From contig JALVNE010000054.1 of NCBI GenBank assembly GCA_027026755.1, positions 1-48,169 of the forward strand: a DNA stretch of 48,169 nt. The letters are read 5' to 3'. Every line of letters starts with the position of its first letter. The stretch's first letter is position 1. The DNA is from Sedimenticola sp. GTDB taxonomy: Bacteria > Pseudomonadota > Gammaproteobacteria > Chromatiales > Chromatiaceae. Of this stretch, positions 1-10,261 are shown piece by piece. The notes beneath the pieces were generated by a model. That model saw only the letters and a list, made by a program, of their open reading frames with translations, searched no databases and was not told the DNA's origin. The position numbers and the translations under genes were made by a program.

Positions 1-1893
1 TCCATGTGCATGAATCACCTGGTGCTGCCGGCAAGCTATCCCGACCCCCGGGTGAACCTGTATTACTGGCTGCTGTGGGGGCGGCGGCTGATGATCGGCC
101 TGATCATTCTCGCCGGCTACAGTTTCTACGCCTTCCTGGAACACCGCGCCGGCCTGGCCCAGCTGGGGCTGATTTCCTTCGTGGCCGTGGCCCAGTTCCT
201 GCCCGGCATCGTGGGCCTGCTGTACTGGCGCCGCGCCACCCGGGAAGGGGTCATCGCCGGACTGCTGGCCGGCATCACCATCTGGGCCTTCACCCTGCTG
301 GTGCCCATGCTGCAACATTCCGGTTTCATCGAGAACGCCTATCCCATATCCCGCTGGCAGGAAATGCTGGGGCTGGATCACTGGAGCTTTGCCACCTTCT
401 GGTCCCTGAGCCTCAACAGCCTGCTGTTTGCCATGGTTTCCCTGGCCAGCCGCCAGCGCAATGAGGAACAACAGGCCGCTGCCAGCTGTTGCAGCAGCGT
501 GTTCGTGCCTCTCACCGGGGTGGTCACCGCCCGCTCCCCGGAAGAGTTCAAGAAGGAATTGGGCGTATTGCTGGGACGATCAACGGCGGAAAAAGAGGTG
601 AACCATGCCCTGGCCGACCTGGGCATGTCCCCCACGGAAACCCGGCCGGCGGAGCTGCGCCGCCTGCGTGAGCGCATCGAGCGCAACCTGTACGGCCTCA
701 TCGGGCCGCAGATGTCTCATCTCATCGTCAACCAGAAACTGGCCCTGGACCCGGAAGCCAGGACAGCCCTGGCCGACTCCATGCGCTACGTGGAAGAGCG
801 GCTGGCCCATTCCCGCTCGGTGCTCCACGGCCTCACCCGGGAACTGGACAACCTGCAGCGCTACCAGCGGCAGATCCTGGAGGACCTGCCCCTGGGGGCC
901 TGCGCCCTGGGCCAGGACGGGGAAATCATCATCTGGAACCAGGCCATGGAAGACACCACCGGCATCGACGCCGGCACCACCATCGGCCTTCCCCTGGCGC
1001 AGCTGCCAGCGCCCTGGAACGACCTCCTCGGCGGTTTTGCCCGGGCGGCAGACAATCACAGCTATCACCTGGAAGTTCGCTTTGCCGGCAAAACCCGCTG
1101 GTTCAACCTGCACAAGGCCGTCATCGAGGCCACTCAGATTTCCTCCACCTCGGAAGCGCCCGGCATGGTGATTCTGATCGAGGATCTGACCCAGATGGAG
1201 AACCTGGAGGCAGAACTGGCCCACAGCGACCGCCTCGCTTCCATCGGCCGCCTGGCCGCCGGCGTGGCCCACGAGATCGGCAACCCGGTCACGGGCATCG
1301 CCTCCATCGCCCAGAATCTCAAATACGAGGAAGAGCCCGCGGCCATCGAGCAAAGCGCCCGGGACATCCTCACCCAGACCAAGCGCATCACCGACATCGT
1401 CCAGTCCCTGATGAACTTCAGCCGCAGCAGCAGCGCCGACCGGCCCCGGGAAGACGTGCCCCTGCAGGAAATTCTGGAAGACGCCCTGGCCCTGGTACAG
1501 CTCATGCACAAGCACGATGGCCTGGATTACCACATCGACTGCGATCCCGGCATCGTCCTGCGGGCCGACCGCCAGCGGCTCTCCCAGGTTTTCGTGAACC
1601 TGCTCGACAACGCCAGTGACGCATCGAGCAAAGGCGACAGTATCCGCGTCATCGCCCGCCAGGACGCCCGGCAGGTCAGTATCGAGGTCATCGACCAGGG
1701 CAGCGGCATTCCCGATCATTTCCGCGACCAGCTGTTCGAACCTTTCGCCACCACCAAGCGCACCGGCAAGGGCACGGGACTGGGACTGGCACTGGCAAGA
1801 AACATCATCCTGGATCACAATGGCGACATTGAAATCGACTCGGCGCCCGGCAGGGGCACCCGGGTCATCATCCGTTTTCCCAGGCCGCAATGA
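1..1893 (+). CDS. SSF-domain sensor histidine kinase, CbrA type (5' truncated by window)
   Basis: The reading frame is open from base 1, so the true start lies outside the window. Residue numbers below count from the Met at base 4. The first ~160 visible residues are hydrophobic segments resembling the C-terminal helices of a sodium/solute symporter (SSF) domain. A Cys-Cys-containing linker and a STAC-like helical region (about 160-280) follow, then a PAS domain (about 290-395). Next come a HisKA domain with the phosphoacceptor in AHEIGNP (His about 423) and an HATPase domain with N (NLLDNASDA), G1 (DQGSGIP) and G2 ([10 protein letters not shown]) boxes. CbrA-family proteins couple such a transporter-like domain to control of carbon/nitrogen catabolism through a sigma-54 regulator. 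The stop overlaps the next gene's ATG (ATGA), as expected for a co-translated two-component pair. The transported or sensed substrate cannot be read from this fragment. Confidence 0.9.
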   Translation, partial: SMCMNHLVLPASYPDPRVNLYYWLLWGRRLMIGLIILAGYSFYAFLEHRAGLAQLGLISFVAVAQFLPGIVGLLYWRRATREGVIAGLLAGITIWAFTLLVPMLQHSGFIENAYPISRWQEMLGLDHWSFATFWSLSLNSLLFAMVSLASRQRNEEQQAAASCCSSVFVPLTGVVTARSPEEFKKELGVLLGRSTAEKEVNHALADLGMSPTETRPAELRRLRERIERNLYGLIGPQMSHLIVNQKLALDPEARTALADSMRYVEERLAHSRSVLHGLTRELDNLQRYQRQILEDLPLGACALGQDGEIIIWNQAMEDTTGIDAGTTIGLPLAQLPAPWNDLLGGFARAADNHSYHLEVRFAGKTRWFNLHKAVIEATQISSTSEAPGMVILIEDLTQMENLEAELAHSDRLASIGRLAAGVAHEIGNPVTGIASIAQNLKYEEEPAAIEQSARDILTQTKRITDIVQSLMNFSRSSSADRPREDVPLQEILEDALALVQLMHKHDGLDYHIDCDPGIVLRADRQRLSQVFVNLLDNASDASSKGDSIRVIARQDARQVSIEVIDQGSGIPDHFRDQLFEPFATTKRTGKGTGLGLALARNIILDHNGDIEIDSAPGRGTRVIIRFPRPQ

Positions 1894-3224
1894 ACCGCAT
1901 ACTCATCGTAGAAGACGAACAGGTCATCCGTGACGCCCTGAGCAAGCTGCTCAAGCGAAACGGCTACGACGTGAGCGCGGTGGACTCGGTCGAATCCGCC
2001 CTGAAAGCCCATGAGCTGGCGGACTTTCACCTGCTCATCGTGGACATCCGCCTGCCGGGCAAGCCCGGCACGGAACTCATCAGCCTGGCCAGCCCGGTGC
2101 CCGTGCTCATCATGACCAGCTACGCCAGCGTATCCTCCGCCGTGGAAGCCATGAAACAGGGCGCGGCGGACTATATCGCCAAGCCTTTCGATCACGAGGA
2201 ACTGCTGGTGGTCATCACCCAGATCCTCAAGCAGCACCGCCAGGAACGCGCCCGCCAGGCCCTGGAACAGGACGTGGCCGAAACCTGGCCCACGGACGGC
2301 ATGATCGGCGAGAGCCCGGCTATGCAGGCCGTATTCCAGGACATCCACAAAGTCGCCCCCACCACGGCCAGCGTGCTCATCCTGGGCGAATCCGGCACGG
2401 GCAAGGAGCTGGTGGCCCGCGCCATACACAGCCACAGCCCGCGCCGGGATGCCCCCTTTGTCACCGTCAACTGCGCCGCCATCCCGGAAAACCTGGTGGA
2501 ATCCGAGCTGTTCGGCCATGTGAAGGGCGCCTACACCGGCGCCGAACAGGCGCGCATGGGCCTCATACAGTCCGCCGATGGCGGCACCCTGTTCCTGGAC
2601 GAGATCGCCGAGCTACCCCTGTCCATACAAGCCCGTCTGCTGCGCGTGCTGCAGGACGGCGAGCTGCGCCGGGTGGGCTCGGAAAAGACCCTGCGGGTGG
2701 ACGTGCGCATCCTCGCCGCCACCAACCGCGACCTGCAACAAATGGTGAATGAGGGCGATTTCCGCAGCGACCTGTTCTTCCGCCTGCACGTGGTGGAACT
2801 GCGCCTGCCTCCCCTGCGGGAACGCGGCGACGACCTGCTGCTGCTGGCGAATCATTTGTTACGAAAGACCTGCGGCCGCCTCAACCGTCCCTGCATGCAG
2901 TTCACCCCCGAGGCCATTGAAAGCCTCAGGGCCTACCACTGGCCGGGCAATGTGCGGGAACTGGAAAACGCCATCGAGCGGGCGGCCATACTCTCCGACA
3001 ACGAACAGGTGACTGCCGCCTCCCTGGGCATACCCAGCTCATCCCCCGCCCTGCCTCCGGAAACTGACGACAGCCTTTCCCTGGAAGACTATTTCCGCAA
3101 GTTCGTCCTGGAACACCAGAACAGCATGACCGAAACCGAACTGGCGCGGCAGCTGGGCATCAGCCGCAAGACATTATGGCAAAAGCGGCAGCGACTGGGG
3201 ATTCCGCGGCAGAAAAGCCGTTGA
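1890..3224 (+). CDS. Sigma-54-dependent response regulator, CbrB/NtrC type
   Basis: This 444-residue protein has three domains. The N-terminal receiver has its phosphoacceptor at Asp52 in [10 protein letters not shown]. The AAA+ sigma-54 activation domain has Walker A GESGTGKE (about 166), the sigma-54 contact loop GAYTGA (about 213; Tyr for the usual Phe, a common variant) and Walker B GGTLFLDE. The C-terminal Fis-type helix-turn-helix includes [19 protein letters not shown]. It overlaps the upstream kinase stop by four bases, so the two form a cognate pair. NtrC-type proteins bind enhancers and remodel RNA polymerase-sigma-54. The resemblance to CbrB rests on the SSF-kinase partner. It is followed by a palindromic repeat and a convergent pntB. 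Confidence 0.93.
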   Translation: MNRILIVEDEQVIRDALSKLLKRNGYDVSAVDSVESALKAHELADFHLLIVDIRLPGKPGTELISLASPVPVLIMTSYASVSSAVEAMKQGAADYIAKPFDHEELLVVITQILKQHRQERARQALEQDVAETWPTDGMIGESPAMQAVFQDIHKVAPTTASVLILGESGTGKELVARAIHSHSPRRDAPFVTVNCAAIPENLVESELFGHVKGAYTGAEQARMGLIQSADGGTLFLDEIAELPLSIQARLLRVLQDGELRRVGSEKTLRVDVRILAATNRDLQQMVNEGDFRSDLFFRLHVVELRLPPLRERGDDLLLLANHLLRKTCGRLNRPCMQFTPEAIESLRAYHWPGNVRELENAIERAAILSDNEQVTAASLGIPSSSPALPPETDDSLSLEDYFRKFVLEHQNSMTETELARQLGISRKTLWQKRQRLGIPRQKSR

Positions 3225-3247
3225 GCTACCTCAAGGGTAATGTCTCA

Positions 3248-3314
3248 GGGGTCGGAGTCAAATCACTCACGATCGTCGAACCTGCACAACATTCCCTGAT
3301 TTGACTCCGACCCC
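3248..3314. repeat. Palindromic intergenic repeat, copy 1 (GTCGGAGTC family)
   Basis: Perfect 18-bp inverted arms GGGGTCGGAGTCAAATCA (3248-3265) and its complement (3297-3314) flank a 31-bp centre. Total length is 67 bp. The same arms recur at 8531, 8615 and 29858 with different centres. Here it lies between the convergent ends of the response regulator and pntB, where it could also act as a two-way transcription stop. Such arms resemble REP/RAYT-type or miniature palindromic elements; no transposase is visible in the window. Confidence 0.85.
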
Positions 3315-3328
3315 TTATTTATGGCATT

Positions 3329-4732
3329 TCAGTGACTGCCGCCCTTGAGGGCGACCACCAGGCCTTCACAAACCTCTTTGGCATCACCAAAGATCAGGGA
3401 ACAGTTGTCCTGATAGTAGAGCAGGTTTTCCACGCCGGAATATCCCGGGCGCATGGAGCGCTTGATGACATACACATTGCGGGCCTTGGCCACATCCAGA
3501 ATGGGCATGCCGTAGATGGGGCTGGAAGGGTCGGTCTTGGCCGCCGGGTTGGTCACGTCGTTGGCGCCCACCACCAGCGCTACATCCGTGGTGGCGAATT
3601 CCGGGTTGATCTCGTCCATCTCCAACACATGATCATAGGGAATGTCGGCTTCCGCGAGCAGCACGTTCATGTGACCGGGCATGCGCCCCGCCACGGGATG
3701 AATGGCAAACTTCACTTCCACGCCGCGTTCTTCCAACAGCTCCATGAGTTCTTTCAGGGCATGCTGGGCCTGTGCCACGGCCATGCCATAGCCGGGCACG
3801 ATGATGACCCGGTTGGCGTCTTCCATCCAGTAGATGGCATCCTCCACGGAAGCGGCCTTGACCCCTTTCTCCGCCGCCTGAGCCACGGCGCTGGGACCGC
3901 CTTCGCTGTCGCCGCCAAAGCCCCCGAACACCACGTTGATGATGGAGCGGTTCATGGCCCGGCACATGATGTAGGACAGAATAGCGCCGGAAAAGCCCAC
4001 CAGGGCGCCTACGATGATGAGCAAGTTGTTGCCCAGGGTAAAACCCGTGGCCGCCGCCGCCCAGCCAGAGTAGCTGTTGAGCATGGAGATGATGACCGGC
4101 ATGTCCGCCCCGCCAATGGGGATGATCAGGGTAAAGCCCAGGACGAAGGCCAGCAGGGTCATGAGCACCAGGGCCCAGGAGGCCTCGGTGGTGGCAAACA
4201 CCACGGCCAGCCCCACGGTAATCAGGCCAAGCACGGCATTGAGGGCATGCTGCCCTTTGAAAATCACCGGGGCGCCGGAAATCAGCCCCTGGAGTTTGCC
4301 GAAGGCGATGACCGAACCGGAGAAGGTGATGGCGCCGATGACAATGCCGGCGGACAGCTCTCCCATGAGCACGGGATTGAGCAGGCCGGCCTGAGCCTTG
4401 TTCAGATAGGTGCCCAGGGCCACCAGCACCGCAGCCATGCCCACGAAGCTGTGCAGGGCCGCCACCAGCTGAGGCATGGCGGTCATCTGCACCCGGGCAG
4501 CCAGCACGGAACCGATGACCGCGCCCGCCACCACCCCGGCAATGATGAAACCATAATGCTGAACTTCACTGCCCAGCAGGGTGGCGCCAATGGCAATGGC
4601 CATGCCGGCCATGCCGAAGAAGTTGCCCTTGCGCGCGGAAGCCGGATGAGTCAGCCCCTTGAGGCCAAGTATGAACAATACAGCCGAAACCAGGTAAGCC
4701 AGGGCCTGAGCGTTTGCAGAGATCTCCATCAT
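3329..4732 (-). CDS. pntB: NAD(P) transhydrogenase subunit beta
   Basis: This 467-residue membrane protein is the beta subunit of the proton-translocating transhydrogenase, which moves hydride between NADH and NADP+ using the proton gradient. The first ~260 residues are a run of hydrophobic helices. The C-terminal ~180 residues are the NADP-binding domain (dIII), recognisable by VIIVPGYGMAVAQAQ and VGANDVTNPAAKTDPSSPI near the end. It is full length for the family. It lies 9 bp downstream of pntA2 and is the last gene of pntA1-pntA2-pntB. The start used is the first of two adjacent Met codons. Confidence 0.97.
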   Translation of the reverse strand: MMEISANAQALAYLVSAVLFILGLKGLTHPASARKGNFFGMAGMAIAIGATLLGSEVQHYGFIIAGVVAGAVIGSVLAARVQMTAMPQLVAALHSFVGMAAVLVALGTYLNKAQAGLLNPVLMGELSAGIVIGAITFSGSVIAFGKLQGLISGAPVIFKGQHALNAVLGLITVGLAVVFATTEASWALVLMTLLAFVLGFTLIIPIGGADMPVIISMLNSYSGWAAAATGFTLGNNLLIIVGALVGFSGAILSYIMCRAMNRSIINVVFGGFGGDSEGGPSAVAQAAEKGVKAASVEDAIYWMEDANRVIIVPGYGMAVAQAQHALKELMELLEERGVEVKFAIHPVAGRMPGHMNVLLAEADIPYDHVLEMDEINPEFATTDVALVVGANDVTNPAAKTDPSSPIYGMPILDVAKARNVYVIKRSMRPGYSGVENLLYYQDNCSLIFGDAKEVCEGLVVALKGGSH

Positions 4733-4741
4733 CGCACTCCC

Positions 4742-5032
4742 TTATTTCTTGTCTTTCTTCTTGAACATGGCCAGCATGCGGTTGGTGACCAGGAAGCCGC
4801 CAAACACATTGATGGAGGCCAGCAGCACGGCAAAGAAACCCAGGATCTCTGCCGTGGTTCCGGCGGATTCCGCGCCGGTGACCAGCAGGGCGCCGACGAT
4901 GACGATGCCGGAAATGGCATTGGTCAGGGCCACCAGGGGCGTATGCAGGGAGGGGGTTACTCCCCAGATGACGAAATAACCAATGAAGCAGGCCAGTACG
5001 AATACATAAAGTGCGACCAGTGTGTCTGGCAT
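4742..5032 (-). CDS. pntA2: NAD(P) transhydrogenase subunit alpha part 2 (membrane segment)
   Basis: This 96-residue protein corresponds to the C-terminal membrane domain of PntA in bacteria where alpha is one chain. It has three to four hydrophobic helices ([51 protein letters not shown]) and ends in a basic tail (FKKKDKK). With beta it forms the proton channel. The split alpha subunit (separate soluble and membrane genes) is the Rhodospirillum-type arrangement and differs from E. coli. It lies 19 bp after pntA1 and 9 bp before pntB. Confidence 0.95.
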   Translation of the reverse strand: MPDTLVALYVFVLACFIGYFVIWGVTPSLHTPLVALTNAISGIVIVGALLVTGAESAGTTAEILGFFAVLLASINVFGGFLVTNRMLAMFKKKDKK

Positions 5033-5051
5033 TGTTCTAGTCCTCGGAAAA

Positions 5052-6149
5052 TCAGTTTTCTGGGGTCAGCAGCGCGGCGGCCGTGATCTCGTCTTCGGCA
5101 AAGTCCTTGAACACCAGGCCCTCGTCCGTCTTGTCCACGATGATGTCCAGGAGATTGGCGATATTATGGGCGTAGAATGCACTGGCGTCCCCGGCCATCA
5201 TGGACGGATAGTTGGTGAAGCCCACCAGGGTCACGCCATGCTTCTGCACCACCTTGTCCGCTTCCGTCAGGGGGCAGTTCCCACCGTTGGCGGCCGCCAG
5301 GTCCACGATGACGGAACCTTCGCGCATGCGCCTGACCACATCCTCGGTCACCAGCACAGGCGCGGGGCGGCAGGGTATCAGGGCCGTGGTGATGATGACA
5401 TGGGCCTTGGCCAGTTCATCGGCCAGCAATTCCTGCTGGCGGGCTTTGGCCTCGTCGGAAAGCTCTTTGGCGTAACCGCCTTCTCCGGAACCTTCCTCAC
5501 CGATATCCAGATCTATGGACTTGGCCCCCAGGGATTCGATCTGCTCGCGGGTTTCCGGGCGGATATCGTAGGCATAGACATCCGCGCCCAGACGGCGCGC
5601 CGTGGCAATGGCCTGCAGCCCGGCCACGCCCACGCCGAGGATCACCACCCGCGCCGGCTTGGCGGACCCGGCAGAGGTCATCATCAGGGGGAAGAAGCGT
5701 CCGTAACGCGCCGCCGCTTCGATCACTGCCCGGTAGCCGGCGATATTGCTCTGGGACGAGAGGGCATCCATGGACTGGGCGCGGGAAATACGGGGAATGC
5801 GCTCCATGGCCAGGGGGCGGATATTGCGCTCGAACATGGCCTTGAGGGTGCCGTCGTCCTCACAGGTTTCGATATGGCCGATGTACAGGGCACCATCCTT
5901 CATGGCGGCAATCTCCTCCTGGGAGGGCTTGCGCACCTTGGTCACGATATCCGCAGACAGGGCCGCGGCACGATCCACCAGGGCCACGCCTGCGGCTTCA
6001 TAGTCATCATCGTGATAGCCGGCCGCCAGGCCCGCGCCCGTTTCCAGGCTCAGTTTGAAGCCCTTGTCAATGAGCTTCCTGGCGATATCTGGAGTAACGG
6101 CCACCCGGGCCTCGCCCGGCAGGCTCTCCTTGGGAATTCCGATATGCAT
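5052..6149 (-). CDS. pntA1: NAD(P) transhydrogenase subunit alpha part 1 (NAD-binding)
   Basis: The protein has 365 residues starting at [13 protein letters not shown], the conserved N-terminus of the alanine dehydrogenase/PntA family. The frame is open further upstream, but that extension shows no family similarity and was not used. The NAD-binding Rossmann motif is [21 protein letters not shown], with AYDIRPE after it. The soluble dI domain binds NAD(H) and passes hydride to dIII of PntB. No strong Shine-Dalgarno is visible ahead of this ATG. It is the first gene of the three-gene pnt operon. Confidence 0.95.
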   Translation of the reverse strand: MHIGIPKESLPGEARVAVTPDIARKLIDKGFKLSLETGAGLAAGYHDDDYEAAGVALVDRAAALSADIVTKVRKPSQEEIAAMKDGALYIGHIETCEDDGTLKAMFERNIRPLAMERIPRISRAQSMDALSSQSNIAGYRAVIEAAARYGRFFPLMMTSAGSAKPARVVILGVGVAGLQAIATARRLGADVYAYDIRPETREQIESLGAKSIDLDIGEEGSGEGGYAKELSDEAKARQQELLADELAKAHVIITTALIPCRPAPVLVTEDVVRRMREGSVIVDLAAANGGNCPLTEADKVVQKHGVTLVGFTNYPSMMAGDASAFYAHNIANLLDIIVDKTDEGLVFKDFAEDEITAAALLTPEN

Positions 6150-6274
6150 AGTGTTCAGATTCTTGTCGTAGTTCGTTGTCTGTTCCCGCACAACTTGCGG
6201 AAATCCGGAATGTAATTTTGAATTATCCCATAATTTACCGGCACGGTGTCCCTGCTTGTGCAGGGAAATTCCCG

Positions 6275-7339
6275 TCAGGCTGCATGACGCCGCATCCACA
6301 GGAACAGCAGCAGGATCACTGCCAGCGGAAATACCACCACCAGCACCGGCGGCAGGTTCAGGGCCAGCACCAGGAAGGAAAAGCCGCGGCTGAACAGGTA
6401 CAACAAGGTGCCGAGCATGGCGCCCCACAGCACCCGCTGCCCGGCAGACGTATTCCGTCCACTGCCCATGACCATGGGCATGGCGAGTATCAGCATGGCC
6501 AGGGTGGTCAGGGGCACGGCAATCTTGCTCCAGAAAGTCACCTCGTACCTCAGGGCATTCTGCTCCCGTGACTTCAGGCTCTGGATTTGCTCCCACAATC
6601 GCCAGGCCGGCAGCATGATGGGCTCGATGAACGCAATACTGAGTACGGACGGATCCACCACCGAACTCCAGGCCAGCGATTCTCTCTGCTCCACCCTGAG
6701 TCGGTCTTCTTCGACAAAGGTCTGCCGTACGCCTTCCAGCACCCAGCGTTCGTCACGGTATTCTCCCGAACCGGCCTTGATCAGCGCTTCCAGCCTGCGC
6801 TCTGCGTCGAAGCGATAGATGCTCACGTCCCGCAGCTCGCCCGCCGGCGTCACCCGGCGAATGTTGATCATGGTGTTGCCATCCTTTGCCCAGAAGCCAT
6901 TACGGGAACTGAAGGTGATCTGTTTCTTCTGTTTCTCCAGCCGGTACTGGTTGCCGTACTGCTCCAGCACCGGACCGATGCCATCCCCCACCAGCACCAC
7001 CAGCACCAACAACAGCAGGCCACCCTTGAGAACGGCTGCAACGATCTGCCCGGAAGTCATGCCCGCTGCCCGCATGGCGATCAGTTCCCCGGCAGACGCC
7101 ATGCCACCGATACCCAGCAACGCACCAATGAGCGCAGACACGGGAAAGGCCTCGTAGAGAAAACGCGGCACCGAGCAGGCCGCCACGATCATGGCATCCA
7201 GAGTGCCATAGTCGCCTTTGCCCAGATCCTCGATCTCATCCACCAGGGTCAGTACGAACGTCAGCAGGGTAAGCACCAGTAGGGTCATCAGGGTGGCCTT
7301 GATGACGGTGGCAGCAATATAGCGGTCGATGCGCTTCAT
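6275..7339 (-). CDS. lptG: LPS export ABC transporter permease LptG
   Basis: The protein has 354 residues starting at MKRIDRYIAATVIKA; the frame is open upstream, but this ATG overlaps the lptF stop (ATGA, 7336-7339) and matches the family start. It has the YjgP/YjgQ architecture: two N-terminal transmembrane helices, a periplasmic beta-jellyroll region (about 130-260) and a C-terminal set of helices. With LptF and the LptB ATPase (not in this window) it extracts lipopolysaccharide from the inner membrane and passes it to LptC-A-D. Its length is close to that of E. coli LptG (about 360). Confidence 0.95.
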   Translation of the reverse strand: MKRIDRYIAATVIKATLMTLLVLTLLTFVLTLVDEIEDLGKGDYGTLDAMIVAACSVPRFLYEAFPVSALIGALLGIGGMASAGELIAMRAAGMTSGQIVAAVLKGGLLLLVLVVLVGDGIGPVLEQYGNQYRLEKQKKQITFSSRNGFWAKDGNTMINIRRVTPAGELRDVSIYRFDAERRLEALIKAGSGEYRDERWVLEGVRQTFVEEDRLRVEQRESLAWSSVVDPSVLSIAFIEPIMLPAWRLWEQIQSLKSREQNALRYEVTFWSKIAVPLTTLAMLILAMPMVMGSGRNTSAGQRVLWGAMLGTLLYLFSRGFSFLVLALNLPPVLVVVFPLAVILLLFLWMRRHAA

Positions 7340-8442
7340 GACAGCCGCACTTTCCATTGCCGCCACAGGGGCGAATAGCCAAGGCTGTCCAGGCGCGTAA
7401 TGACCAGGGCCAGCAACACCGCCAGCCCCGGCACCCACCAGGTTCCCATCCATTCCGGGGTAACGCCCTTGGCCATCCATTTCTCTGCCAGGCCGAGCAG
7501 ATTCATGTAGATGGCGTAGATGATCACGGCCAGGGTGAGGCGGCCATAGACGCCCTGACGGGGCAGGGAACGGGCCAGGGGCACACTGAGCAGCATCAAG
7601 GCGAACACGGACAGGGGCGCTGAAAGTCTGTCCTGGAGTTCCGCCTTGAGCTTGATGTCATCACTGGCCATCAGCACCGCCGTGGGCAGGGCAGTTCGTG
7701 AAACCCTGGTGGCCTCGGTCGCCGCATCCGGCAGACGAATGCCGTAACGGTGGAAATCAGCGATGGAAACAAGGGTCTTGCCCGGATCCCCCTGGTAACG
7801 CTGGCCGTCCTCCAGCACCAGATATTTCCCTCCTCCCTCACCCGGTCCGGTCAGCCTGGCACGGCTGGCAACCAAAACACCGACTTCGCCATTCAACTGA
7901 TAACGGATGAACAGATCCCGCAGGCCATCTCCCTGCCCGTCGGTGTGGCCCACGTAGATCATGAAACGCCCCTTGTCGAATTCGTTGAAGGCACCCGGCC
8001 TGAGTCCGCCGATGCGAAACTGTTTCTTTTCCTGTTGCTGCAGGTTGTCCGCATAGGCCTGGGCCTGGGGCATTACCACCAGTACCAGCACCGCCACCAG
8101 GGCCGCCAGGGGTAGAGCTGCGAGGAAGAACACCCGATACAGGCGCAGCAGCCCCGCGCCAGCACAGTTCAGCGCCACCATCTCGCTGTCCCGGTACATA
8201 CGCCCCAGCACCCAGAGCACGGAGAAGAAGAAAGCCGGCGGCAGGATGAACCCCAGCAGTTTGATGATCTTCAGGCCCACCAGCACGCCCATGACCTTCA
8301 TGCTGATGCTGCCCCCAGCCACCTGCCCCAGCAGCCGCACCAGGGAATTGGCCAGGATCAGAAGAAGCAGCACGCTCACGATGACCAGCAAGGCCCGAAA
8401 CACCTCCCGGATGAGCATTCTGTCGATGATGGGAAACAGCAA
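7336..8442 (-). CDS. lptF: LPS export ABC transporter permease LptF
   Basis: This 368-residue permease is the partner of LptG. N-terminal helices (FRALLVIVSVLLLLILANSLV and a second pair) are followed by a periplasmic jellyroll domain (about 125-260) and C-terminal helices. The start is a TTG at 8442, giving LFPIIDRMLIREV, which matches the usual family opening; an internal ATG at 8418 would cut into the conserved N-terminus. A weak AGGG lies 8 bases upstream of the TTG. It is divergent from pepA, across a 322-bp region holding two palindromic repeats. Confidence 0.94.
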   Translation of the reverse strand: MLFPIIDRMLIREVFRALLVIVSVLLLLILANSLVRLLGQVAGGSISMKVMGVLVGLKIIKLLGFILPPAFFFSVLWVLGRMYRDSEMVALNCAGAGLLRLYRVFFLAALPLAALVAVLVLVVMPQAQAYADNLQQQEKKQFRIGGLRPGAFNEFDKGRFMIYVGHTDGQGDGLRDLFIRYQLNGEVGVLVASRARLTGPGEGGGKYLVLEDGQRYQGDPGKTLVSIADFHRYGIRLPDAATEATRVSRTALPTAVLMASDDIKLKAELQDRLSAPLSVFALMLLSVPLARSLPRQGVYGRLTLAVIIYAIYMNLLGLAEKWMAKGVTPEWMGTWWVPGLAVLLALVITRLDSLGYSPLWRQWKVRLS

Positions 8443-8530
8443 GGGAAAGGCCCTGTGGGCAGCCTGGATTCAATGGGCGAATTCTACCCTCACGGACAAG
8501 CCCTGTCTTGCCTGTCCTGCAGGGTATCGA

Positions 8531-8598
8531 GGGGTCGGAGTCAAATCAAGGTCAAGTCTCATCCAAACAACCGCTTGGAGTGATTTGACTCCGACCCC
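8531..8598. repeat. Palindromic intergenic repeat, copy 2
   Basis: The 18-bp inverted arms are identical to copy 1 (8531-8548 and 8581-8598). The 32-bp centre is nearly identical to that of copy 3 but unrelated to copies 1 and 4. It lies in the divergent lptF-pepA space, so a role as a shared terminator is unlikely here. Confidence 0.85.
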
Positions 8599-8614
8599 GG
8601 GGCACGGGCATTTA

Positions 8615-8682
8615 GGGGTCGGAGTCAAATCAAGGCCAGGTCTCATCCAAACAACCGCTTGGAGTGATTTGACTCCGACCCC
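8615..8682. repeat. Palindromic intergenic repeat, copy 3 (tandem with copy 2)
   Basis: The same 18-bp arms occur at 8615-8632 and 8665-8682. The centre differs from copy 2 at only a couple of positions (AAGGCCAGG versus AAGGTCAAG). The two copies form a direct tandem pair with an 84-bp period, suggesting a recent duplication of repeat plus spacer. Confidence 0.85.
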
Positions 8683-8719
8683 GGGGTACTAACAAGTCCA
8701 TGCAGCAGGCAGGAATTGA

Positions 8720-8749
8720 TTGTAAACTCTGCTCCTTGTCGCGAATAAT
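8720..8749 (+). promoter_or_regulatory. Candidate sigma-70 promoter for pepA-holC
   Basis: A -35-like TTGTAA (8720-8725) and a -10-like AATAAT (8744-8749) are separated by 18 bp, 16 bp ahead of the pepA ATG. Both boxes are imperfect, so this is a plausible rather than firm assignment. Confidence 0.35.
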
Positions 8750-8764
8750 AAACACGGAAACGCC

Positions 8765-10261
8765 ATGCACTATCTGACCAAGACCACTGCAGCAGACAAT
8801 CTCGCCAGCCAATGCCTGATCCTGGGCATCTTCGAAGGCCGGCAGCCGGGAAGCACCCTGGGTGAGCTGAACGCAAGGGCTGCCAGCGCCATCAAGGCTG
8901 CTCTGAAGAAAGGCGACATGACCGGCAAGTCCGGTCAGACCCTGATGCTTTATGCCGTGGACGGGATTGAAGCAGAGCGGGTGATGCTCATCGGCCTGGG
9001 CAAGAAAAAGTCCATGACCGCCAAATCACTGACCTCCGCCGTAGAGAACGCGGTAGCCCAGCTGAACGAAAATGCCGCCCGCGACTGTGCCATGGTACTG
9101 CCCCCAGAACTCGACACGGCATCGGCTGTCTATGCGGCTGTCCGCAGCATCGTCCTGGCCGCCGAGTCCCGGCTCTATCGTTTCGACCAGTGCAAGAGCA
9201 AGAAGGACCGCCCCCCCAAACCCCTGGGCAGGATGACGCTGGTCACCGGCTCGCGCCGCATGGCCAATACAGTGCGGAAGGCGCTGGCTCACGGGCAGGC
9301 CATTGCCTCGGGCATGAACCTGGCCAGGGATCTGGCCAACCTTCCCGGCAATATCTGCACCCCCAGCTACCTTGCCAGCCAGGCGAAGAAGCTGGGCAAC
9401 AAGTCGGCCAAGATGAAAGTAAGCGCTCTGACGGAAAAGCAGATGGAGCGACTGGGCATGGGCGCCCTGCTCTCCGTTTCCAATGGCAGCCGGGAGCCGG
9501 CCAGACTCATCGTCATGGAATACCGTGGTGGCCCGACCAACAACCGCCCCCTGGTGCTGGTGGGCAAGGGCCTGACCTTCGATGCCGGTGGCATTTCCCT
9601 CAAGTCTTCGGCGAACATGGATGAAATGAAGTACGACATGTGCGGCGGCGCCAGTGTCATCGGCACCCTGCAGGCCTGTGCCGAGCTTGAACTGCCCATC
9701 AACCTGGTTGGCATCGTCCCTGCTTCCGAGAACCTGCCCGACGGCGCGGCCAACAAACCGGGAGACATCGTCACCAGCATGGCCGGCCTGACCATAGAGA
9801 TTCTCAATACCGACGCCGAGGGCCGCCTCATCCTCTGCGACGCCCTCACCTACGCGGAACGCTTCAAGCCCGCCGCCGTGGTGGACGTGGCCACCCTCAC
9901 CGGCGCCTGCGTGGTGGCCCTGGGTCACCATACCACGGGGCTGCTGGCCAACGACGACAAGCTGGCCGAGGAACTCTTCCAGGCCGGCGAGGCCATCAAC
10001 GACCCCTGCTGGCGTCTGCCCATGAACGACGACTACCGCAAGCAGCTGGACAGCAACTTCGCCGACCTGGCCAATATCGGCGGCAAGGGTGCGGGCGCCA
10101 TCACTGCCGCCTGCTTCCTCGGCGCTTTCACGGAAAAATACAAATGGGCGCACCTGGATATCGCGGGCACGGGCTGGAAGCACGGTGACAAGGGCGCCAC
10201 CGGCCGCCCCGTGCCCCTGCTCATGCAGATGCTGCTTGCACGCTGCAAGCTGGTGGAATGA
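8765..10261 (+). CDS. pepA: Leucyl aminopeptidase (M17 family)
   Basis: This 498-residue cytosolic metallo-exopeptidase removes N-terminal residues from peptides using two metal ions. The M17 signature NTDAEGRL is at about 348-355. The metal/catalytic lysine region KGLTFDAGGISLK is near 266-279, and MKYDMCGGA follows. It is full length. In enterobacteria PepA is also a DNA-binding protein in carAB control and plasmid recombination; nothing here tests that. It overlaps holC by four bases (ATGA). Confidence 0.97.
   Translation: MHYLTKTTAADNLASQCLILGIFEGRQPGSTLGELNARAASAIKAALKKGDMTGKSGQTLMLYAVDGIEAERVMLIGLGKKKSMTAKSLTSAVENAVAQLNENAARDCAMVLPPELDTASAVYAAVRSIVLAAESRLYRFDQCKSKKDRPPKPLGRMTLVTGSRRMANTVRKALAHGQAIASGMNLARDLANLPGNICTPSYLASQAKKLGNKSAKMKVSALTEKQMERLGMGALLSVSNGSREPARLIVMEYRGGPTNNRPLVLVGKGLTFDAGGISLKSSANMDEMKYDMCGGASVIGTLQACAELELPINLVGIVPASENLPDGAANKPGDIVTSMAGLTIEILNTDAEGRLILCDALTYAERFKPAAVVDVATLTGACVVALGHHTTGLLANDDKLAEELFQAGEAINDPCWRLPMNDDYRKQLDSNFADLANIGGKGAGAITAACFLGAFTEKYKWAHLDIAGTGWKHGDKGATGRPVPLLMQMLLARCKLVE

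Larger units (their letters stand above)
8443..8764. other. lptF/pepA divergent intergenic region
   Basis: These 322 bp separate the divergent lptF and pepA starts. They hold two near-identical copies of the GTCGGAGTC palindrome (8531-8598 and 8615-8682) and the pepA promoter region. No coding sequence is supported here; short frames across the repeats are by-products. Confidence 0.8.

Noticed and set aside
580-1890. Long minus-strand open frame opposite the SSF kinase
   Set aside because: It mirrors the GC-rich coding strand of a recognised gene and its translation has no domain pattern.
3332-5086. 584-codon plus-strand frame opposite pntB/pntA2
   Set aside because: It is His/Gly/Gln-rich antisense by-product of well-identified transhydrogenase genes.
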